From positions 1 to 51,757 of the forward strand of contig JAADGJ010000039.1 in NCBI GenBank assembly GCA_013152435.1: a stretch of DNA of 51,757 nucleotides. The letters are read 5' to 3'. This DNA is from Chloroflexota bacterium. Its GTDB lineage: Bacteria > Chloroflexota > Anaerolineae > DUEN01. Position 1 is the first letter of the stretch, and every line of letters starts with the position of its first letter. The notes beneath the pieces are model-generated. The model saw only the letters and a list, made by a program, of their open reading frames with translations. It did not search any database and was not told where the DNA came from. Below, piece after piece: positions 6,474 to 15,714 of the stretch. Position numbers and translations under genes: made by a program.

Positions 6474-8213
6474 ATGCACGTGCTTGGCCGCCTCTTCGGC
6501 TTTCTACGTCCGTACTGGAAGGCTCTCGTCCTCACTTGCGTGCTGCTGATCCTCAGCACCGGGCTGAGCCTCCTTCCCCCGCTCGTCCAGCGCCAGATCG
6601 TGGACGACGTGATCGGCGCCCGGGATCTGTCCGGGCTGGGGCGGATGATCGCCACCCTGGCGGGCATTTACGCGCTGCTGGCGTTCGTCGATTTCGGCGA
6701 GCAGTATATGCGCCACGCGCTGGGCGAGCGCTTTCTCTTCGACCTGCGGGTGCGCATCTACGACCACCTGCAGCGCCTGTCCCTTTCCTTCTTCGAGCGC
6801 ACCTCCACCGGGGAGCTGATGTCGCGGGCGACCAACGACGTGAACGCCCTGGAGCAATTCGTCACGCATGGGGTTATCCTCACCGTCGTGGACCTGCTCA
6901 GGCTGCTGGGCGCGTCGGCCATCCTGCTGACGCTGGACTGGCGGCTGGCGCTGATCGCGCTGATCCCGGCCCCCATCATCGCCGCCGGGCTGCGGTGGTT
7001 CAACCAGCACGCGCGGCCCATCTACCGCCGCGCCCGCGACCGCCTGGGCGACATCAACGCGAAGCTGCAGGACAATCTGGCCGGCATTCGGGTGATCCAG
7101 TCCTTCGGCCGCGAGGACGTGGAGCTGGAGCGGTTTCGCAGCACCAGCCAGCGCTACTACCACGAGCGCGTGCGCGGCATTCGCGCCTGGTCGACCTTCT
7201 TCCCCGCCATGCACTTCGTATCCGCCATGGGCGGCATCCTGGTGCTCGGCGTGGGCGCCCGCATGGTCGTCCAGGGGCAGATCTCCCTGGGTACGCTGAT
7301 CGCCTTCCTGGCTTACATCCTGTCCTTCTACGAGCCGCTCCGTCGGCTGACGGAGGTGGACAACACCTTCCAGCAGGCCATCGCCGCCGCCGAGCGCATC
7401 TTCGAGCTACTGGATGAGGACCCGGAGATCCGGGATGCGCCGAACGCCATCGCACTGGACGAGGTCCGAGGGGATGTGGTGTTCGACGACGTCCACTTCC
7501 GCTACGGCGATGGTGACGAGGTGCTTCACGACATCTCGTTCCACATCGCCCCCGGCGAGGTCGTGGCGCTGGTCGGCCCCAGCGGAGCGGGCAAGACCAG
7601 CATCGCCAACCTGCTGTGCCGTTTCTACGATCCCGACCATGGCCGCATCCTGCTGGACGGCCACGACCTGCGGGAGATCCAGATCCGATCGCTGCGCCGA
7701 CACATCGCCGTGGTGCTGCAGGACACGTTCCTCTTCAACACGTCCGTGCGGGAGAACCTGCTCTACGGCAACCCGGAGGCCACGGAGGAGGAGATGATCG
7801 CGGCCGCCAAGGCGGCCTATGCACACGATTTCATCCTCCAGCTGCCCCAGGGATACGACACGGAGATCGGTGAGCGCGGGGTGAAGCTGAGCGGCGGTCA
7901 GCGACAGCGATTGGCGCTGGCGCGGGCCATCCTGGCCAACCCCCGCATTCTGATCCTAGACGAGGCCACCTCATCGGTGGACGCTGAGGCGGAATACCTC
8001 ATTCAGAAGGCACTGGAGGAGGTGTTGAAGGGGCGCACGGCGCTGGTGATCGCCCACCGACTGAGCACCATCCGCAACGCGGATAAGATCATCGCTTTGG
8101 AGAACGGGCGCATCCGGGAGGTCGGCCGCCACGAGGATTTGCTGGCCCGCGGCGGGCTGTACAGCCAGCTCTACCAACGCCAGCTCACACTGGCAGCGGC
8201 CGAGCACGAATAG
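6474..8213 (+). CDS. ABC transporter, fused permease and ATPase (exporter type)
   Basis: A 579-aa half-transporter of the MsbA/LmrA type. The N-terminal ~310 residues form a six-helix exporter membrane domain (start HVLGRLFGFLRPYWK; SFFERTSTGELMSR is typical of the intracellular coupling region). The C-terminal ATPase has Walker A GPSGAGKT near 368, the signature LSGGQRQR near 471, Walker B ILILDEATSSVD near 492 and the H-loop AHRLSTI. It would work as a homodimer or with another half-transporter. The ATG at 6474 is chosen because GGAGGAG lies six bases before it; the frame is open back to 6402. Substrate is unknown. The following gene starts 67 bases downstream and encodes a secreted protein. 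Confidence 0.93.
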   Translation: MHVLGRLFGFLRPYWKALVLTCVLLILSTGLSLLPPLVQRQIVDDVIGARDLSGLGRMIATLAGIYALLAFVDFGEQYMRHALGERFLFDLRVRIYDHLQRLSLSFFERTSTGELMSRATNDVNALEQFVTHGVILTVVDLLRLLGASAILLTLDWRLALIALIPAPIIAAGLRWFNQHARPIYRRARDRLGDINAKLQDNLAGIRVIQSFGREDVELERFRSTSQRYYHERVRGIRAWSTFFPAMHFVSAMGGILVLGVGARMVVQGQISLGTLIAFLAYILSFYEPLRRLTEVDNTFQQAIAAAERIFELLDEDPEIRDAPNAIALDEVRGDVVFDDVHFRYGDGDEVLHDISFHIAPGEVVALVGPSGAGKTSIANLLCRFYDPDHGRILLDGHDLREIQIRSLRRHIAVVLQDTFLFNTSVRENLLYGNPEATEEEMIAAAKAAYAHDFILQLPQGYDTEIGERGVKLSGGQRQRLALARAILANPRILILDEATSSVDAEAEYLIQKALEEVLKGRTALVIAHRLSTIRNADKIIALENGRIREVGRHEDLLARGGLYSQLYQRQLTLAAAEHE

Positions 8214-8280
8214 GTGTCCCAGAAGGCATCAACACACCTGTCGCCGTTCCTGGAGCCCTCCAGCCGGGAAAGGGGGAGAT

Positions 8281-9045
8281 ATGCTCCACAAGATGATCTT
8301 GCTTGTAGTTCTGCTTCTCGCCCCTTTCTACCAAACAGCCGGAGATGACGATCCCCTGGTCTCGTACCCACAGCAGCCACAGGCGCAATGGACATGGTTC
8401 GGAGGCAAGCTAGAGTATTCTTTCAATCATCCTTGCCTTGACTCAAGTTTCTATATTTACACGGGAGATGGCCCAAACGGAGAGTTGTTGGGCAGCGGGA
8501 AAGCATTTTTCAGTTACGACAGAGTCAACTGGTATTTCGCCATCTATCTAGATCGTCCTCTGCGTGAAGGCGAGACGATCACGGTCTATGCGGAGTGTGC
8601 GGAGAATCAGGTCGTACAGGACACATTTGTCGTATTGCCGTTCCAATCCTGGCCCAGGCCTCTCGATTGGCACATGGTCCCCGGCATGTACGACCAGCCT
8701 ATAGAAGGCGACACGATGATACGGGGCCGACTAACTCCCTCGATATGCGCAGATGCGCTGGTTTCGGTATCCCTCGGCGCAAAACCATCGGGTACCCGCT
8801 TGGGAACCAGTACGGTCGAAGTTGATGGGAGCTTCCGAGTGTACCTGAGCCGGTCCCTGCGAGAGGGAGAGCTCATCACCATCTATGCCGAGTGTGCCAA
8901 GGGGCCACGAGGGGTGTTTGTCTGGGACACCCTGGCCGTGTCACCGGCTCCACCGCAGATCCCCGAGCCCGGCACGATTCTGCTCGTGGGCGGCGGACTG
9001 GGAGCACTGGCCTCATGGATCCGGCTTCATCAAAGGAAGCCCTGA
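8281..9045 (+). CDS. Secreted two-repeat protein with PEP-CTERM-like tail
   Basis: A 254-aa exported protein. It starts with a signal peptide (KMILLVVLLLAPFYQTAG) and has two tandem ~100-residue units; the first ends LREGETITVYAECAE (about 95-110), the second LREGELITIYAECAK (about 195-210), so it arose by internal duplication of a beta-rich module. The C-terminus reads IPEPGTILLVGGGLGALASW followed by a basic end (RLHQRK). This is the tripartite form of a PEP-CTERM sorting signal: PEP motif, transmembrane stretch, positive tail. The exosortase that would process it is not in the window. GGGGGAG precedes the ATG. Base composition is visibly more AT-rich than in the neighbours, hinting at transfer. 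Its TGA overlaps the ATG of the next gene by one base. Confidence 0.75.
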   Translation: MLHKMILLVVLLLAPFYQTAGDDDPLVSYPQQPQAQWTWFGGKLEYSFNHPCLDSSFYIYTGDGPNGELLGSGKAFFSYDRVNWYFAIYLDRPLREGETITVYAECAENQVVQDTFVVLPFQSWPRPLDWHMVPGMYDQPIEGDTMIRGRLTPSICADALVSVSLGAKPSGTRLGTSTVEVDGSFRVYLSRSLREGELITIYAECAKGPRGVFVWDTLAVSPAPPQIPEPGTILLVGGGLGALASWIRLHQRKP

Positions 9046-11744
9046 TGTTCTCTGAACTCCAGGACGGATTCCGCAGCCCACCCGCCGACGCCCGGCCGTG
9101 GGTGCGCTGGTGGTGGTTCGGCAACGCGGTGACTCGCGAGGAAATCGATCGCGAGCTGCGCTTCATCGCCCAATCTGGCTGGGGCGGCGTGGAATTGCAG
9201 TGTGTGTACGCCTGGCCGGATGTGCCGCCCGGTCCGGACACGCTCAGCGACGCCTGGTTCGAACGGGTCGACTACGCCGTCTCCCGAGCCGCCGCGCACG
9301 GCCTGGGCTTCGACCTCACCTTCGGCAGCGGGTGGCCGTTCGGCGGGCCGCATATCCCCCCGGAGGCCCGGGTGACCACCCTGCGCGCCACGACCCGGAT
9401 CGTGCGAGGACCGGAGCGGATCGCCCTCGACATGCCGCCGACGCCGGGCGAGCCGGTGATCTCCTGGCTGGCCGCGCCCGCTCGCTCGGATCGCTTCCCG
9501 CCGTCGGTGCGATGGCAGGAGGCCGTCGAGCTGGACCCGCCTGAATGGGAGGCGCCCGATGGCACCTGGGCGGTGACGGCCGTCCTCCAGACGTTCACCG
9601 GGCAGCAGGTCAAGCGGGCCGCGCCGGGCGGCGAGGGGTTCGTGCACGACCACCTCAGCCCGCGCGGGCTGAACGCCCACATCGCCGGGTGGGGGGAGCC
9701 GCTGCGGGAGCATCTCGGCCATCGCTTTGGACGGGGGATACGAGCGCTGTTCTGCGATAGCTGGGAGGTGCAGGGGCCGTATTGGACGGCGGAGTTCCTG
9801 GCCGAGTTCCAGCGTCGCCGTGGCTATGACCTGCGCGCCTACCTGCCGCTCCTGCTGGGAGAGTGGCAAGACCCCGACCTGGACCCTGCCCTGCTGGCGG
9901 ACGTACGCTACGACTATCGTCGCACGGTCGCCGAGCTGGCGATGGATGGATTCTATCGGCCCTTCGCCAACTGGTGTCGGGAGCAAGGGCTGCTATCCCG
10001 GGTGCAGGCGCACGGGGCCCCGGCGGATTGGATTCAAGCCTACGGCGCGGCGGACATCCCGGAGACCGAGGCAATCCTCATCCCGATCGAGGCGACGCGC
10101 CTGGCCGCGGCCGCGGCGCGCCTGTACGGTCACCAGCGGGTGACCAGCGAGAGCTTCACCTGTCTCTACGGCTGGCCGGCGGTCAAGATGTTCGCCGAGC
10201 GCCCGGATGACCTCAAGGCCATCGCCGACGGCCAGTTCGCCTGCGGTCTCCAGCAGATCTTCTACCACGGCTACGCCTACTCGCCCCCCGAGGCGGGCGA
10301 GACGCCCGGCTGGTACTTCTACGCCAGCAGCCACATCAACCACACCATCCCCTGGCGGGATCACCTCTCTCACCTCAACGACTACCTGGCCCGGATCAGC
10401 TTCCTGATGCAGCGGGGCGTCGCCGTGACCGATCTCGCGTTGTATGAGTCGGTACATGACCGCTGGCGCGGCTCAACGGCCGCCCTGGGGCCCACGGGCG
10501 ACGAGGCGGATATGTTTCAATGGCCCGAGGCGCGAGAGGCCCCTCAACCGCCGTCGGAGATCACCGGCTATACCTTCGACTGGGTCAACGATGAGGCGCT
10601 AGCCCGGGCGGCGGCCCTCGAGGGGCAACTGCGGCTGGGCGAGCAGACCTACCACGCGATCGTGCTGGATCGCGTGCGCTGCCTGCCGCTGGCGACGGCG
10701 GAGCGGCTGTGCGCGCTGGCCCGAGCCGGGGTGCCACTCGTGATCCTGGGCGATCTCCCCGAACGCGTCCCCGGACTGTCCGATGGCCCGGAGGCCAGCG
10801 CTCGGTTGCGGGCCATGTTCGCCGAGTTGCTGGAGGAGGAAGATGTACCTGTGTATCGCAGCGTGGATGCTTACCGGGCGGCTGGCGGCCTGCCTCCCGA
10901 CGTGATCCTCAATGGGACTGGCGACGTCGAGATCTGGTGGGCCCATCGCCTTGTGGAAGGCACGCACCTCTACTTCCTCCCACACCCGGATGTGACCCGG
11001 CTGCGCTATCCGCTGCCCTATCGGGACGGCAGCCGACGTCCGGGCGATCCGATCACGTTGGATGTGCGCTTTCGCGTATCCGGGCGGGCGCCGCAATTGT
11101 GGGACGCGGAGATGGGAGCGATGTATGCGCTCCCCGCGCATGACGACGGCACCTACACACGCGTGCGACTGACGTTCGCGCCTAACCAGGCGCACGTGAT
11201 CGTGTTCCCGCCCGCGGGTTCGCCCGCGCCCGAGGAGACGTATCCGACGCCCGGCACGCATACGCTTCCCATCGTCGGCCCGTGGCAGGTCACGCCGCCC
11301 GACGGCACGACCGAGACGTGGCCCGACCTGCGTGACTGGCGGAATGATCCTCGGCTGCGAGACTTCTCCGGCACGATCTCGTACCGCGCGACGATCGATC
11401 TCCCGGACGGGGTGCCTCCCGGCCCCATCTTCCTTGACCTGGGGAGGGTGGAGGTGGTCGCCGAGGTGCATGTGAACGGCGAGATGGCGGGCGTGCGGCT
11501 GTGGGCGCCCTACCGGGTGCAGGTGGGTCGCCATCTGCGCCGCGGCCGCAACGAGATCGAGGTGCGTGTGAGCAATCTGCTCTACAACGCCGTGCAGGGG
11601 CGGCGCGAGCGGGAAGGGGGCGTGCGGCCGATCCCCGGACTCAAGCCCAACGAGTGGGAGGCCGTCATGGAGCAGAGGCTGATCGATCCGGTGACGGAAC
11701 GGCTGCCGTCCGGGCTGTTCGGCCCCGTGCAGTTACGATGGTGA
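9045..11744 (+). CDS. Glycoside hydrolase, GH106 (alpha-L-rhamnosidase)-like
   Basis: A protein of 899 aa from the ATG at 9045. Family-like features are RPWVRWWWFGNAVTREEI near the N-terminus followed by SGWGGVELQCVYAW, then DSWEV (about 235-240), SESFTCLYGWP, a QQIFYHGYAYSPPE segment and a C-terminal beta-sandwich (VHVNGEMAGVRLWAPYRVQV) typical of the accessory galactose-binding-like domain. GH106 enzymes release terminal rhamnose from plant or microbial polysaccharides; the actual substrate is not proven. No signal peptide is seen, so it may be cytoplasmic. The start shares a base with the stop of the PEP-CTERM-like gene and has GGAAG upstream, so translation is probably coupled. Confidence 0.82.
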   Translation: MFSELQDGFRSPPADARPWVRWWWFGNAVTREEIDRELRFIAQSGWGGVELQCVYAWPDVPPGPDTLSDAWFERVDYAVSRAAAHGLGFDLTFGSGWPFGGPHIPPEARVTTLRATTRIVRGPERIALDMPPTPGEPVISWLAAPARSDRFPPSVRWQEAVELDPPEWEAPDGTWAVTAVLQTFTGQQVKRAAPGGEGFVHDHLSPRGLNAHIAGWGEPLREHLGHRFGRGIRALFCDSWEVQGPYWTAEFLAEFQRRRGYDLRAYLPLLLGEWQDPDLDPALLADVRYDYRRTVAELAMDGFYRPFANWCREQGLLSRVQAHGAPADWIQAYGAADIPETEAILIPIEATRLAAAAARLYGHQRVTSESFTCLYGWPAVKMFAERPDDLKAIADGQFACGLQQIFYHGYAYSPPEAGETPGWYFYASSHINHTIPWRDHLSHLNDYLARISFLMQRGVAVTDLALYESVHDRWRGSTAALGPTGDEADMFQWPEAREAPQPPSEITGYTFDWVNDEALARAAALEGQLRLGEQTYHAIVLDRVRCLPLATAERLCALARAGVPLVILGDLPERVPGLSDGPEASARLRAMFAELLEEEDVPVYRSVDAYRAAGGLPPDVILNGTGDVEIWWAHRLVEGTHLYFLPHPDVTRLRYPLPYRDGSRRPGDPITLDVRFRVSGRAPQLWDAEMGAMYALPAHDDGTYTRVRLTFAPNQAHVIVFPPAGSPAPEETYPTPGTHTLPIVGPWQVTPPDGTTETWPDLRDWRNDPRLRDFSGTISYRATIDLPDGVPPGPIFLDLGRVEVVAEVHVNGEMAGVRLWAPYRVQVGRHLRRGRNEIEVRVSNLLYNAVQGRREREGGVRPIPGLKPNEWEAVMEQRLIDPVTERLPSGLFGPVQLRW

Positions 11745-11768
11745 GCAACACGCCCGTATGGGCGATGA

Positions 11769-12248
11769 TTATATCTCCTGGCGCTCGATGCGCTCGGGAT
11801 CGGGAAGGGGATCACCAGACAGGTACGCCTCGATCATCCGCCGGGTGACGATGAACAGCGGCTCGGGGAGGTCGTCCAGATCGTACCATGCCCATCCCTC
11901 GCACCTGTGAGGCTCCATGAGCACCGGGTCACCGCATGGGGCCTGGCAGACCATGTCCACGTCGATGTAGTGCTTGTCCTCTCCCCACATGTAACTGCCC
12001 ACCGCCAGGAAGCGGACGTCCTGGACGTCTAGCCCCGTCTCCTCCTTCACCTCGCGGCGCGCGGCCTCGGCCAGGCTCTCCCCAAGCTCAATGTGTCCGC
12101 CGGGGGAGGCGTAGTATCCCGCGCCGTGACCGCCCTTACGCTTTCCCAGCAACACCTTCCCATCACGCAGGACCAATACCCCCATGCCCACCTGAGGACG
12201 TGGCTCCCGTCCCTCGGCGTTCCGCTCCTCCACGCGCTGCTCCGCCAT
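11769..12248 (-). CDS. Nudix hydrolase
   Basis: A 159-aa protein with a complete Nudix box: GHIELGESLAEAARREVKEE followed by TGL, fitting Gx5Ex7REUxEExGU around residues 51-73. The family hydrolyses nucleoside diphosphates linked to another group. The fold begins with GMGVLVLRDGKVLLGKRKG and the later HYIDVDMVC and GWAWYDLDDLPEPLF segments resemble the MutT/NUDT15-like group that acts on (d)NTPs, but the substrate is not certain. The ATG at 12248 follows GGAGG at a nine-base spacing. It converges with the GH106-like gene (24 bases apart) with no clear terminator between them. Confidence 0.88.
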   Translation of the reverse strand: MAEQRVEERNAEGREPRPQVGMGVLVLRDGKVLLGKRKGGHGAGYYASPGGHIELGESLAEAARREVKEETGLDVQDVRFLAVGSYMWGEDKHYIDVDMVCQAPCGDPVLMEPHRCEGWAWYDLDDLPEPLFIVTRRMIEAYLSGDPLPDPERIERQEI

Positions 12249-12284
12249 GTAGCAACCTCCAGAGGCCGTTGATGATCTCTAAGG

Positions 12285-12529
12285 AATTTGCTGGTAAGGT
12301 GTCTGATGGACACCTTCAGCCACCATCTCCACAAGGGGAGGTGTGGAGGGGAGGTCCCCTCCACGGAAAACCTACCTTTCCGACCTGCACCTGCCTTTCT
12401 CGGCCCTTTCCGCAGGGATCTGGGCCGGGGCAGGGCAGGTCAAAGGCGGAAGAAGGGCTTCTCCCGGGGAAGTTTCGCCCCTCCGGGCCTCCCCATAGCA
12501 GAAGCAACGACATTTCTCAGACACGCTCT
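12285..12529 (-). mobile_element. MITE-like element, copy 2 (one end lost)
   Basis: About 245 bp related to the element at 3729-3988 but in reverse orientation. The right end keeps the terminal repeat (CAGACACGCTCT ending at 12529); the left end has lost the matching repeat and begins near GATCTCTAAGGAATTTGCTGG. Shared interior blocks are the GGAGGGGAGGTCCCCTCC palindrome near 12350 and CAC-CTGCCTTTCTCGGCCCTT near 12390-12410. It lies in the gap between the Nudix gene and htpG; the rest of that gap (12530-12658) only shows a weak TATACA -10-like site at 12575. Confidence 0.6.
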
Positions 12530-12658
12530 AACGCAAGACTAACGTTTCGCTCGCGCCGATCCAACGCGCCGGAGTATACAATAAATGAGTTGTGGGACCA
12601 AAGCGACCGGATTGCTGAGCTCGGAGACACCCAATGGGACATAGAGGAGGAGATGCCT

Positions 12659-14563
12659 ATGGCTCAAGCTGCTGCGCAGACGCATGCAGAGGCGGAATCC
12701 TTCGAATTCAAGGCCGAAGTACAACAGCTGTTAAACATCCTGGTGCACTCCCTCTATACCGAACGAGAGATCTTTCTGCGAGAGTTGATCTCCAACGCCT
12801 CCGACGCTCTACACCGCCTGCAGTTCGAGATGCTGACCCGACAAGACATCGTGGACCCGGAGGCGGAGCTGGCCATCCACATCGACTTCGACGAGGAGGC
12901 GGGCACGCTCACCGTGAGCGATACCGGCGTGGGCATGACGCGCGAGGAGCTGATCGAGAACCTGGGCACCATCGCGCATTCGGGGGCCATGGAATTCCTG
13001 AGGAAATTGCAGGAGAGCGGCAAATCCGCCGCGGACATCATCGGCCAGTTCGGTGTGGGCTTCTACTCGGCCTTCATGGTGGCGGACGAGGTGACGGTCA
13101 CCACCCGCTCCTTCCGGCCGGATGCTCAGCCGATCGCCTGGACATCCCGCGGGGAGAATCAGTACACCATCCGACCAGCCGAGAAGGACACACGTGGGAC
13201 CACAGTGGAGCTCAAATTGAAAGAGGACGCCCGCGAGTTCCTCGACGCCTACCGGCTGAAGCAGATCGTCCGCCGTTACTCCGACTTCGTGCCGTTCCCC
13301 ATCTACGTGAAGGGTGAGAAGGCGAATCGACAGACGGCCCCATGGCGCCAGCGGCCGCAGGAGCTCACCGCGGAGCAATACCACGAGTTCTATCGGCAGT
13401 TGACGCTGGACACGGAAGACCCACTGTTGTATGTGCACTTCTCCGCCGATGCTCCCGTGCATATCCAGAGCATTCTCTACGTGCCCTCCAAGGCGGAGCG
13501 CGGCCTGCTCACCGCGCGCATGGAACACGGCCCCCGGCTCTATTCGCGCAAGATCCTCATCCAGGAGCGCGCCAGCGACCTGTTGCCGCCCTACCTGCGC
13601 TTCGTGGAAGGGGTGGTGGACTCCGACGACATCCCGCTCAACATCTCCCGGGAGACGGTGCAGGCCAACCAGGTGATGGCCCGCATCCGCTCCAACCTGG
13701 TGCGCAAGCTCCTGAGCGAGCTACAGCGCCTGGCCGAGGAGGATGCCGAGCGCTATCTGCGGTTCTGGCGAGAGTTCGGCCCCTTCATCAAAGAGGGGGT
13801 GGCCACCGACGCGGCCAATCGTGTGGCGCTGATCCCCCTGCTGCGCTTCCACTCCTCGAAGACGGGCGAGGACGAATGGATCTCCCTGGCGCAGTACAAG
13901 GAGCGGATGAAGGAGGACCAGCCGGCCATCTACTACGTCCTGGGCGAGGACCTGCGTTCCGTGGCCCGCAGCCCGCACATGGATTACTTCCGGGCCAACG
14001 ACATCGAGGTACTCTATCTGACCGAGCCCATCGATAGCTTCCTGATGGTGACCCTCCGTGAGTTCGACGGCAAGCCGTTGCGCAACATCGCCGACGCCGG
14101 GCTGGATCTGCCCAAGACGGAATCGGAGGAAGAGGAGGCGGAGGCGCTGTCGGCCGAGGCGTTCGAGCGACTGCGTCAGCGGTTCGCGGAGGTGCTGGGC
14201 GATCGGGTAGCTGAGGTGCGGGAGTCCAAATTGCTGCGGGATAGCCCCTGCCGGCTGGTGACACCCGAGGACACGCCCGGCACCGATCTGCAACGGGTCT
14301 ATCGCATGCTGGAGCGGGACTATGAGGTGCCGCGCCTGATCCTGGAGCTCAACCGGACGCATCCCCTGATCCGGGACCTGGGTCGGCTGGTGATGGAAGC
14401 ACCGGACGATCCACTCATCGCCCAATGTGCGGAGCAGTTATACGAGGGGCAGCTGCTGGCCGAGGGGATCCATCCCAATCCGGCCGACATGCTGCCCCGC
14501 ATCGAGGCGCTGATGGCGGCCGCGGCCCACGCCCGCGTCGGTGACGGCGACACATCAGCATGA
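12659..14563 (+). CDS. htpG: Molecular chaperone HtpG (Hsp90 family)
   Basis: HtpG is the cytosolic bacterial Hsp90, an ATP-driven folding chaperone. The 634-aa protein has the usual length. The GHKL ATPase domain is clear: REIFLRELISNASDALHRL, the DTGVGM loop, and GQFGVGFYSAF for the lid/glycine motif. The middle domain has QRPQELTAEQYHEFY in place of the common WTRxxxEIxxEEYxxFY, and DDIPLNISRETVQ is typical. The C-terminal dimer domain ends near HARVGDGDTSA. The ATG at 12659 is preferred to ATG 12653 because GGAGG lies eight bases before it. The frame is open far upstream through the MITE-like copy, which is not coding. Convergent with the sugar kinase gene. Confidence 0.96.
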   Translation: MAQAAAQTHAEAESFEFKAEVQQLLNILVHSLYTEREIFLRELISNASDALHRLQFEMLTRQDIVDPEAELAIHIDFDEEAGTLTVSDTGVGMTREELIENLGTIAHSGAMEFLRKLQESGKSAADIIGQFGVGFYSAFMVADEVTVTTRSFRPDAQPIAWTSRGENQYTIRPAEKDTRGTTVELKLKEDAREFLDAYRLKQIVRRYSDFVPFPIYVKGEKANRQTAPWRQRPQELTAEQYHEFYRQLTLDTEDPLLYVHFSADAPVHIQSILYVPSKAERGLLTARMEHGPRLYSRKILIQERASDLLPPYLRFVEGVVDSDDIPLNISRETVQANQVMARIRSNLVRKLLSELQRLAEEDAERYLRFWREFGPFIKEGVATDAANRVALIPLLRFHSSKTGEDEWISLAQYKERMKEDQPAIYYVLGEDLRSVARSPHMDYFRANDIEVLYLTEPIDSFLMVTLREFDGKPLRNIADAGLDLPKTESEEEEAEALSAEAFERLRQRFAEVLGDRVAEVRESKLLRDSPCRLVTPEDTPGTDLQRVYRMLERDYEVPRLILELNRTHPLIRDLGRLVMEAPDDPLIAQCAEQLYEGQLLAEGIHPNPADMLPRIEALMAAAAHARVGDGDTSA

Positions 14564-14635
14564 GCACCGCCCCTCGCTCCCACAGATGGGACATGGGCGC
14601 CCGCCCGCGAGGGACGAGGGCAATGACCTCTCGCT

Positions 14636-15565
14636 TTAGCCGGGGCGCTGGCGAGCCAGGAAGGCCTCCACGTCCGCTCGCGTGGGCATGGCGGGCATCG
14701 TCCCCGCCCGGGTGACGGCCAGTGCCCCGGCCGCGTTGGCGAAGCGCACCGCCTCCGGGAGAGGCCTTCCCTCCGCCATCGCCACCACCAGGGCCCCGCT
14801 GAAGGCATCCCCCGCGCCGGTGGTGTCCACCACATCCACCGGGAAGCTGGGGATCCGTTCGATTCCCTCTCGCGTGGCCAGTAGCGCTCCGGCCGCCCCT
14901 CGCTTGAGCACCACCGCCTGAGGGCCGGCGGCCAACAGCTCGCGAGCGGCAGCCTCCGCCCCCGCGTCATCCTCCACCGGATGGCCCACCAGAGTGGCAG
15001 CCTCCAACGCGTTGGGCGAGATCACCGTCGCCTGCCCCCACACGTCCGGCCCATAAGGGCGCGGCGGTCCTGCATCCACGACGACGGGCACCCCATGTGC
15101 GTGGGCAGCGCGGATGGCGGCGGCCACGGTCGCCTCCGGCACCTCGAAGTTGACCAGCATGGCATCCAGGCGATCCCAGTGAGGCGCCAGCCCGGCCTCC
15201 ACATGTTCGGGCAACAGCCGATTATTGGCCCCGATGACGACCAGGATCGTGTTCTCGCCCTCGTCGTCCACCATGATGAAGGCCACGCCGGTCTGCGCCT
15301 CTGGATCGATCCCCACGGCGTCGGTGTCCACCCCCTCGGCGCGCAGCGCGGCCAGCTCGTTGTGGCCGAAGTCGTCATCTCCCACGCGGCCGACGAGGAT
15401 GGTTTGCGCCCCCAGCCGGGCGGCGGCCACGGCCGCGTTGGCCCCCTTGCCGCCGGGGCCGATCTGCAGGCGATGGGCCAGGATGTTCTCGCCACGCCGA
15501 GGCAGGCGCGGCGTAAAGACGGCCAGATCCGTGATGATGCTGCCCACAACGGCGATCGTTGGCAT
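14636..15565 (-). CDS. rbsK: PfkB-family sugar kinase, probably ribokinase
   Basis: Ribokinase phosphorylates D-ribose at O-5. The 309-aa protein shows PfkB features in order: TIAVVGSIITDLAVFTPRLPRRGE at the start (split here only for reading), the GGKGANAAVAAARLG signature near residues 40-55, and DTTGAGDAFSGALV near 250 with the catalytic Asp. The ATG at 15565 follows GGAGGGG; a longer frame to 15598 has no such site. The N-terminal GGKGAN pattern favours ribokinase over adenosine or fructose kinase, but specificity is inferred. No ribose transporter is adjacent. It diverges from the uracil-DNA glycosylase gene across a 149-base gap with -10-like hexamers on both strands. Confidence 0.85.
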   Translation of the reverse strand: MPTIAVVGSIITDLAVFTPRLPRRGENILAHRLQIGPGGKGANAAVAAARLGAQTILVGRVGDDDFGHNELAALRAEGVDTDAVGIDPEAQTGVAFIMVDDEGENTILVVIGANNRLLPEHVEAGLAPHWDRLDAMLVNFEVPEATVAAAIRAAHAHGVPVVVDAGPPRPYGPDVWGQATVISPNALEAATLVGHPVEDDAGAEAAARELLAAGPQAVVLKRGAAGALLATREGIERIPSFPVDVVDTTGAGDAFSGALVVAMAEGRPLPEAVRFANAAGALAVTRAGTMPAMPTRADVEAFLARQRPG

Positions 15566-15606
15566 GGGTCCCCTCCTGATCGTGTTCGAGCGCGCCATCC
15601 TGCCGA

Positions 15607-15684
15607 ATTATACAACACGGCGGTTGACCCGTCTACGGGACGCCGCTCCGCTCGCTTTCCCGGCACGAACGGCCGATGTATAAT
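15607..15684. promoter_or_regulatory. Divergent -10 hexamers between kinase and UDG genes
   Basis: TATAAT occurs on the minus strand (complement of 15607-15612, preceded by TTG) about 42 bases before the kinase start, and on the plus strand at 15679-15684, about 30 bases before the glycosylase start. Neither has a convincing -35. Confidence 0.5.
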
Positions 15685-15714
15685 CACGGCACATTCGCGA
15701 GGGGGAAGCCCACT

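Noticed and set aside
11936-12658. Upstream extension of htpG through the Nudix gene and MITE-like copy
   Set aside because: The HtpG family starts near 12659, where a ribosome site is well placed; the extension is low-complexity and overlaps another gene.
14564-14635. Terminator between htpG and the sugar kinase
   Set aside because: Some GC-rich complementarity exists, but no clean stem with a T-tract could be drawn.
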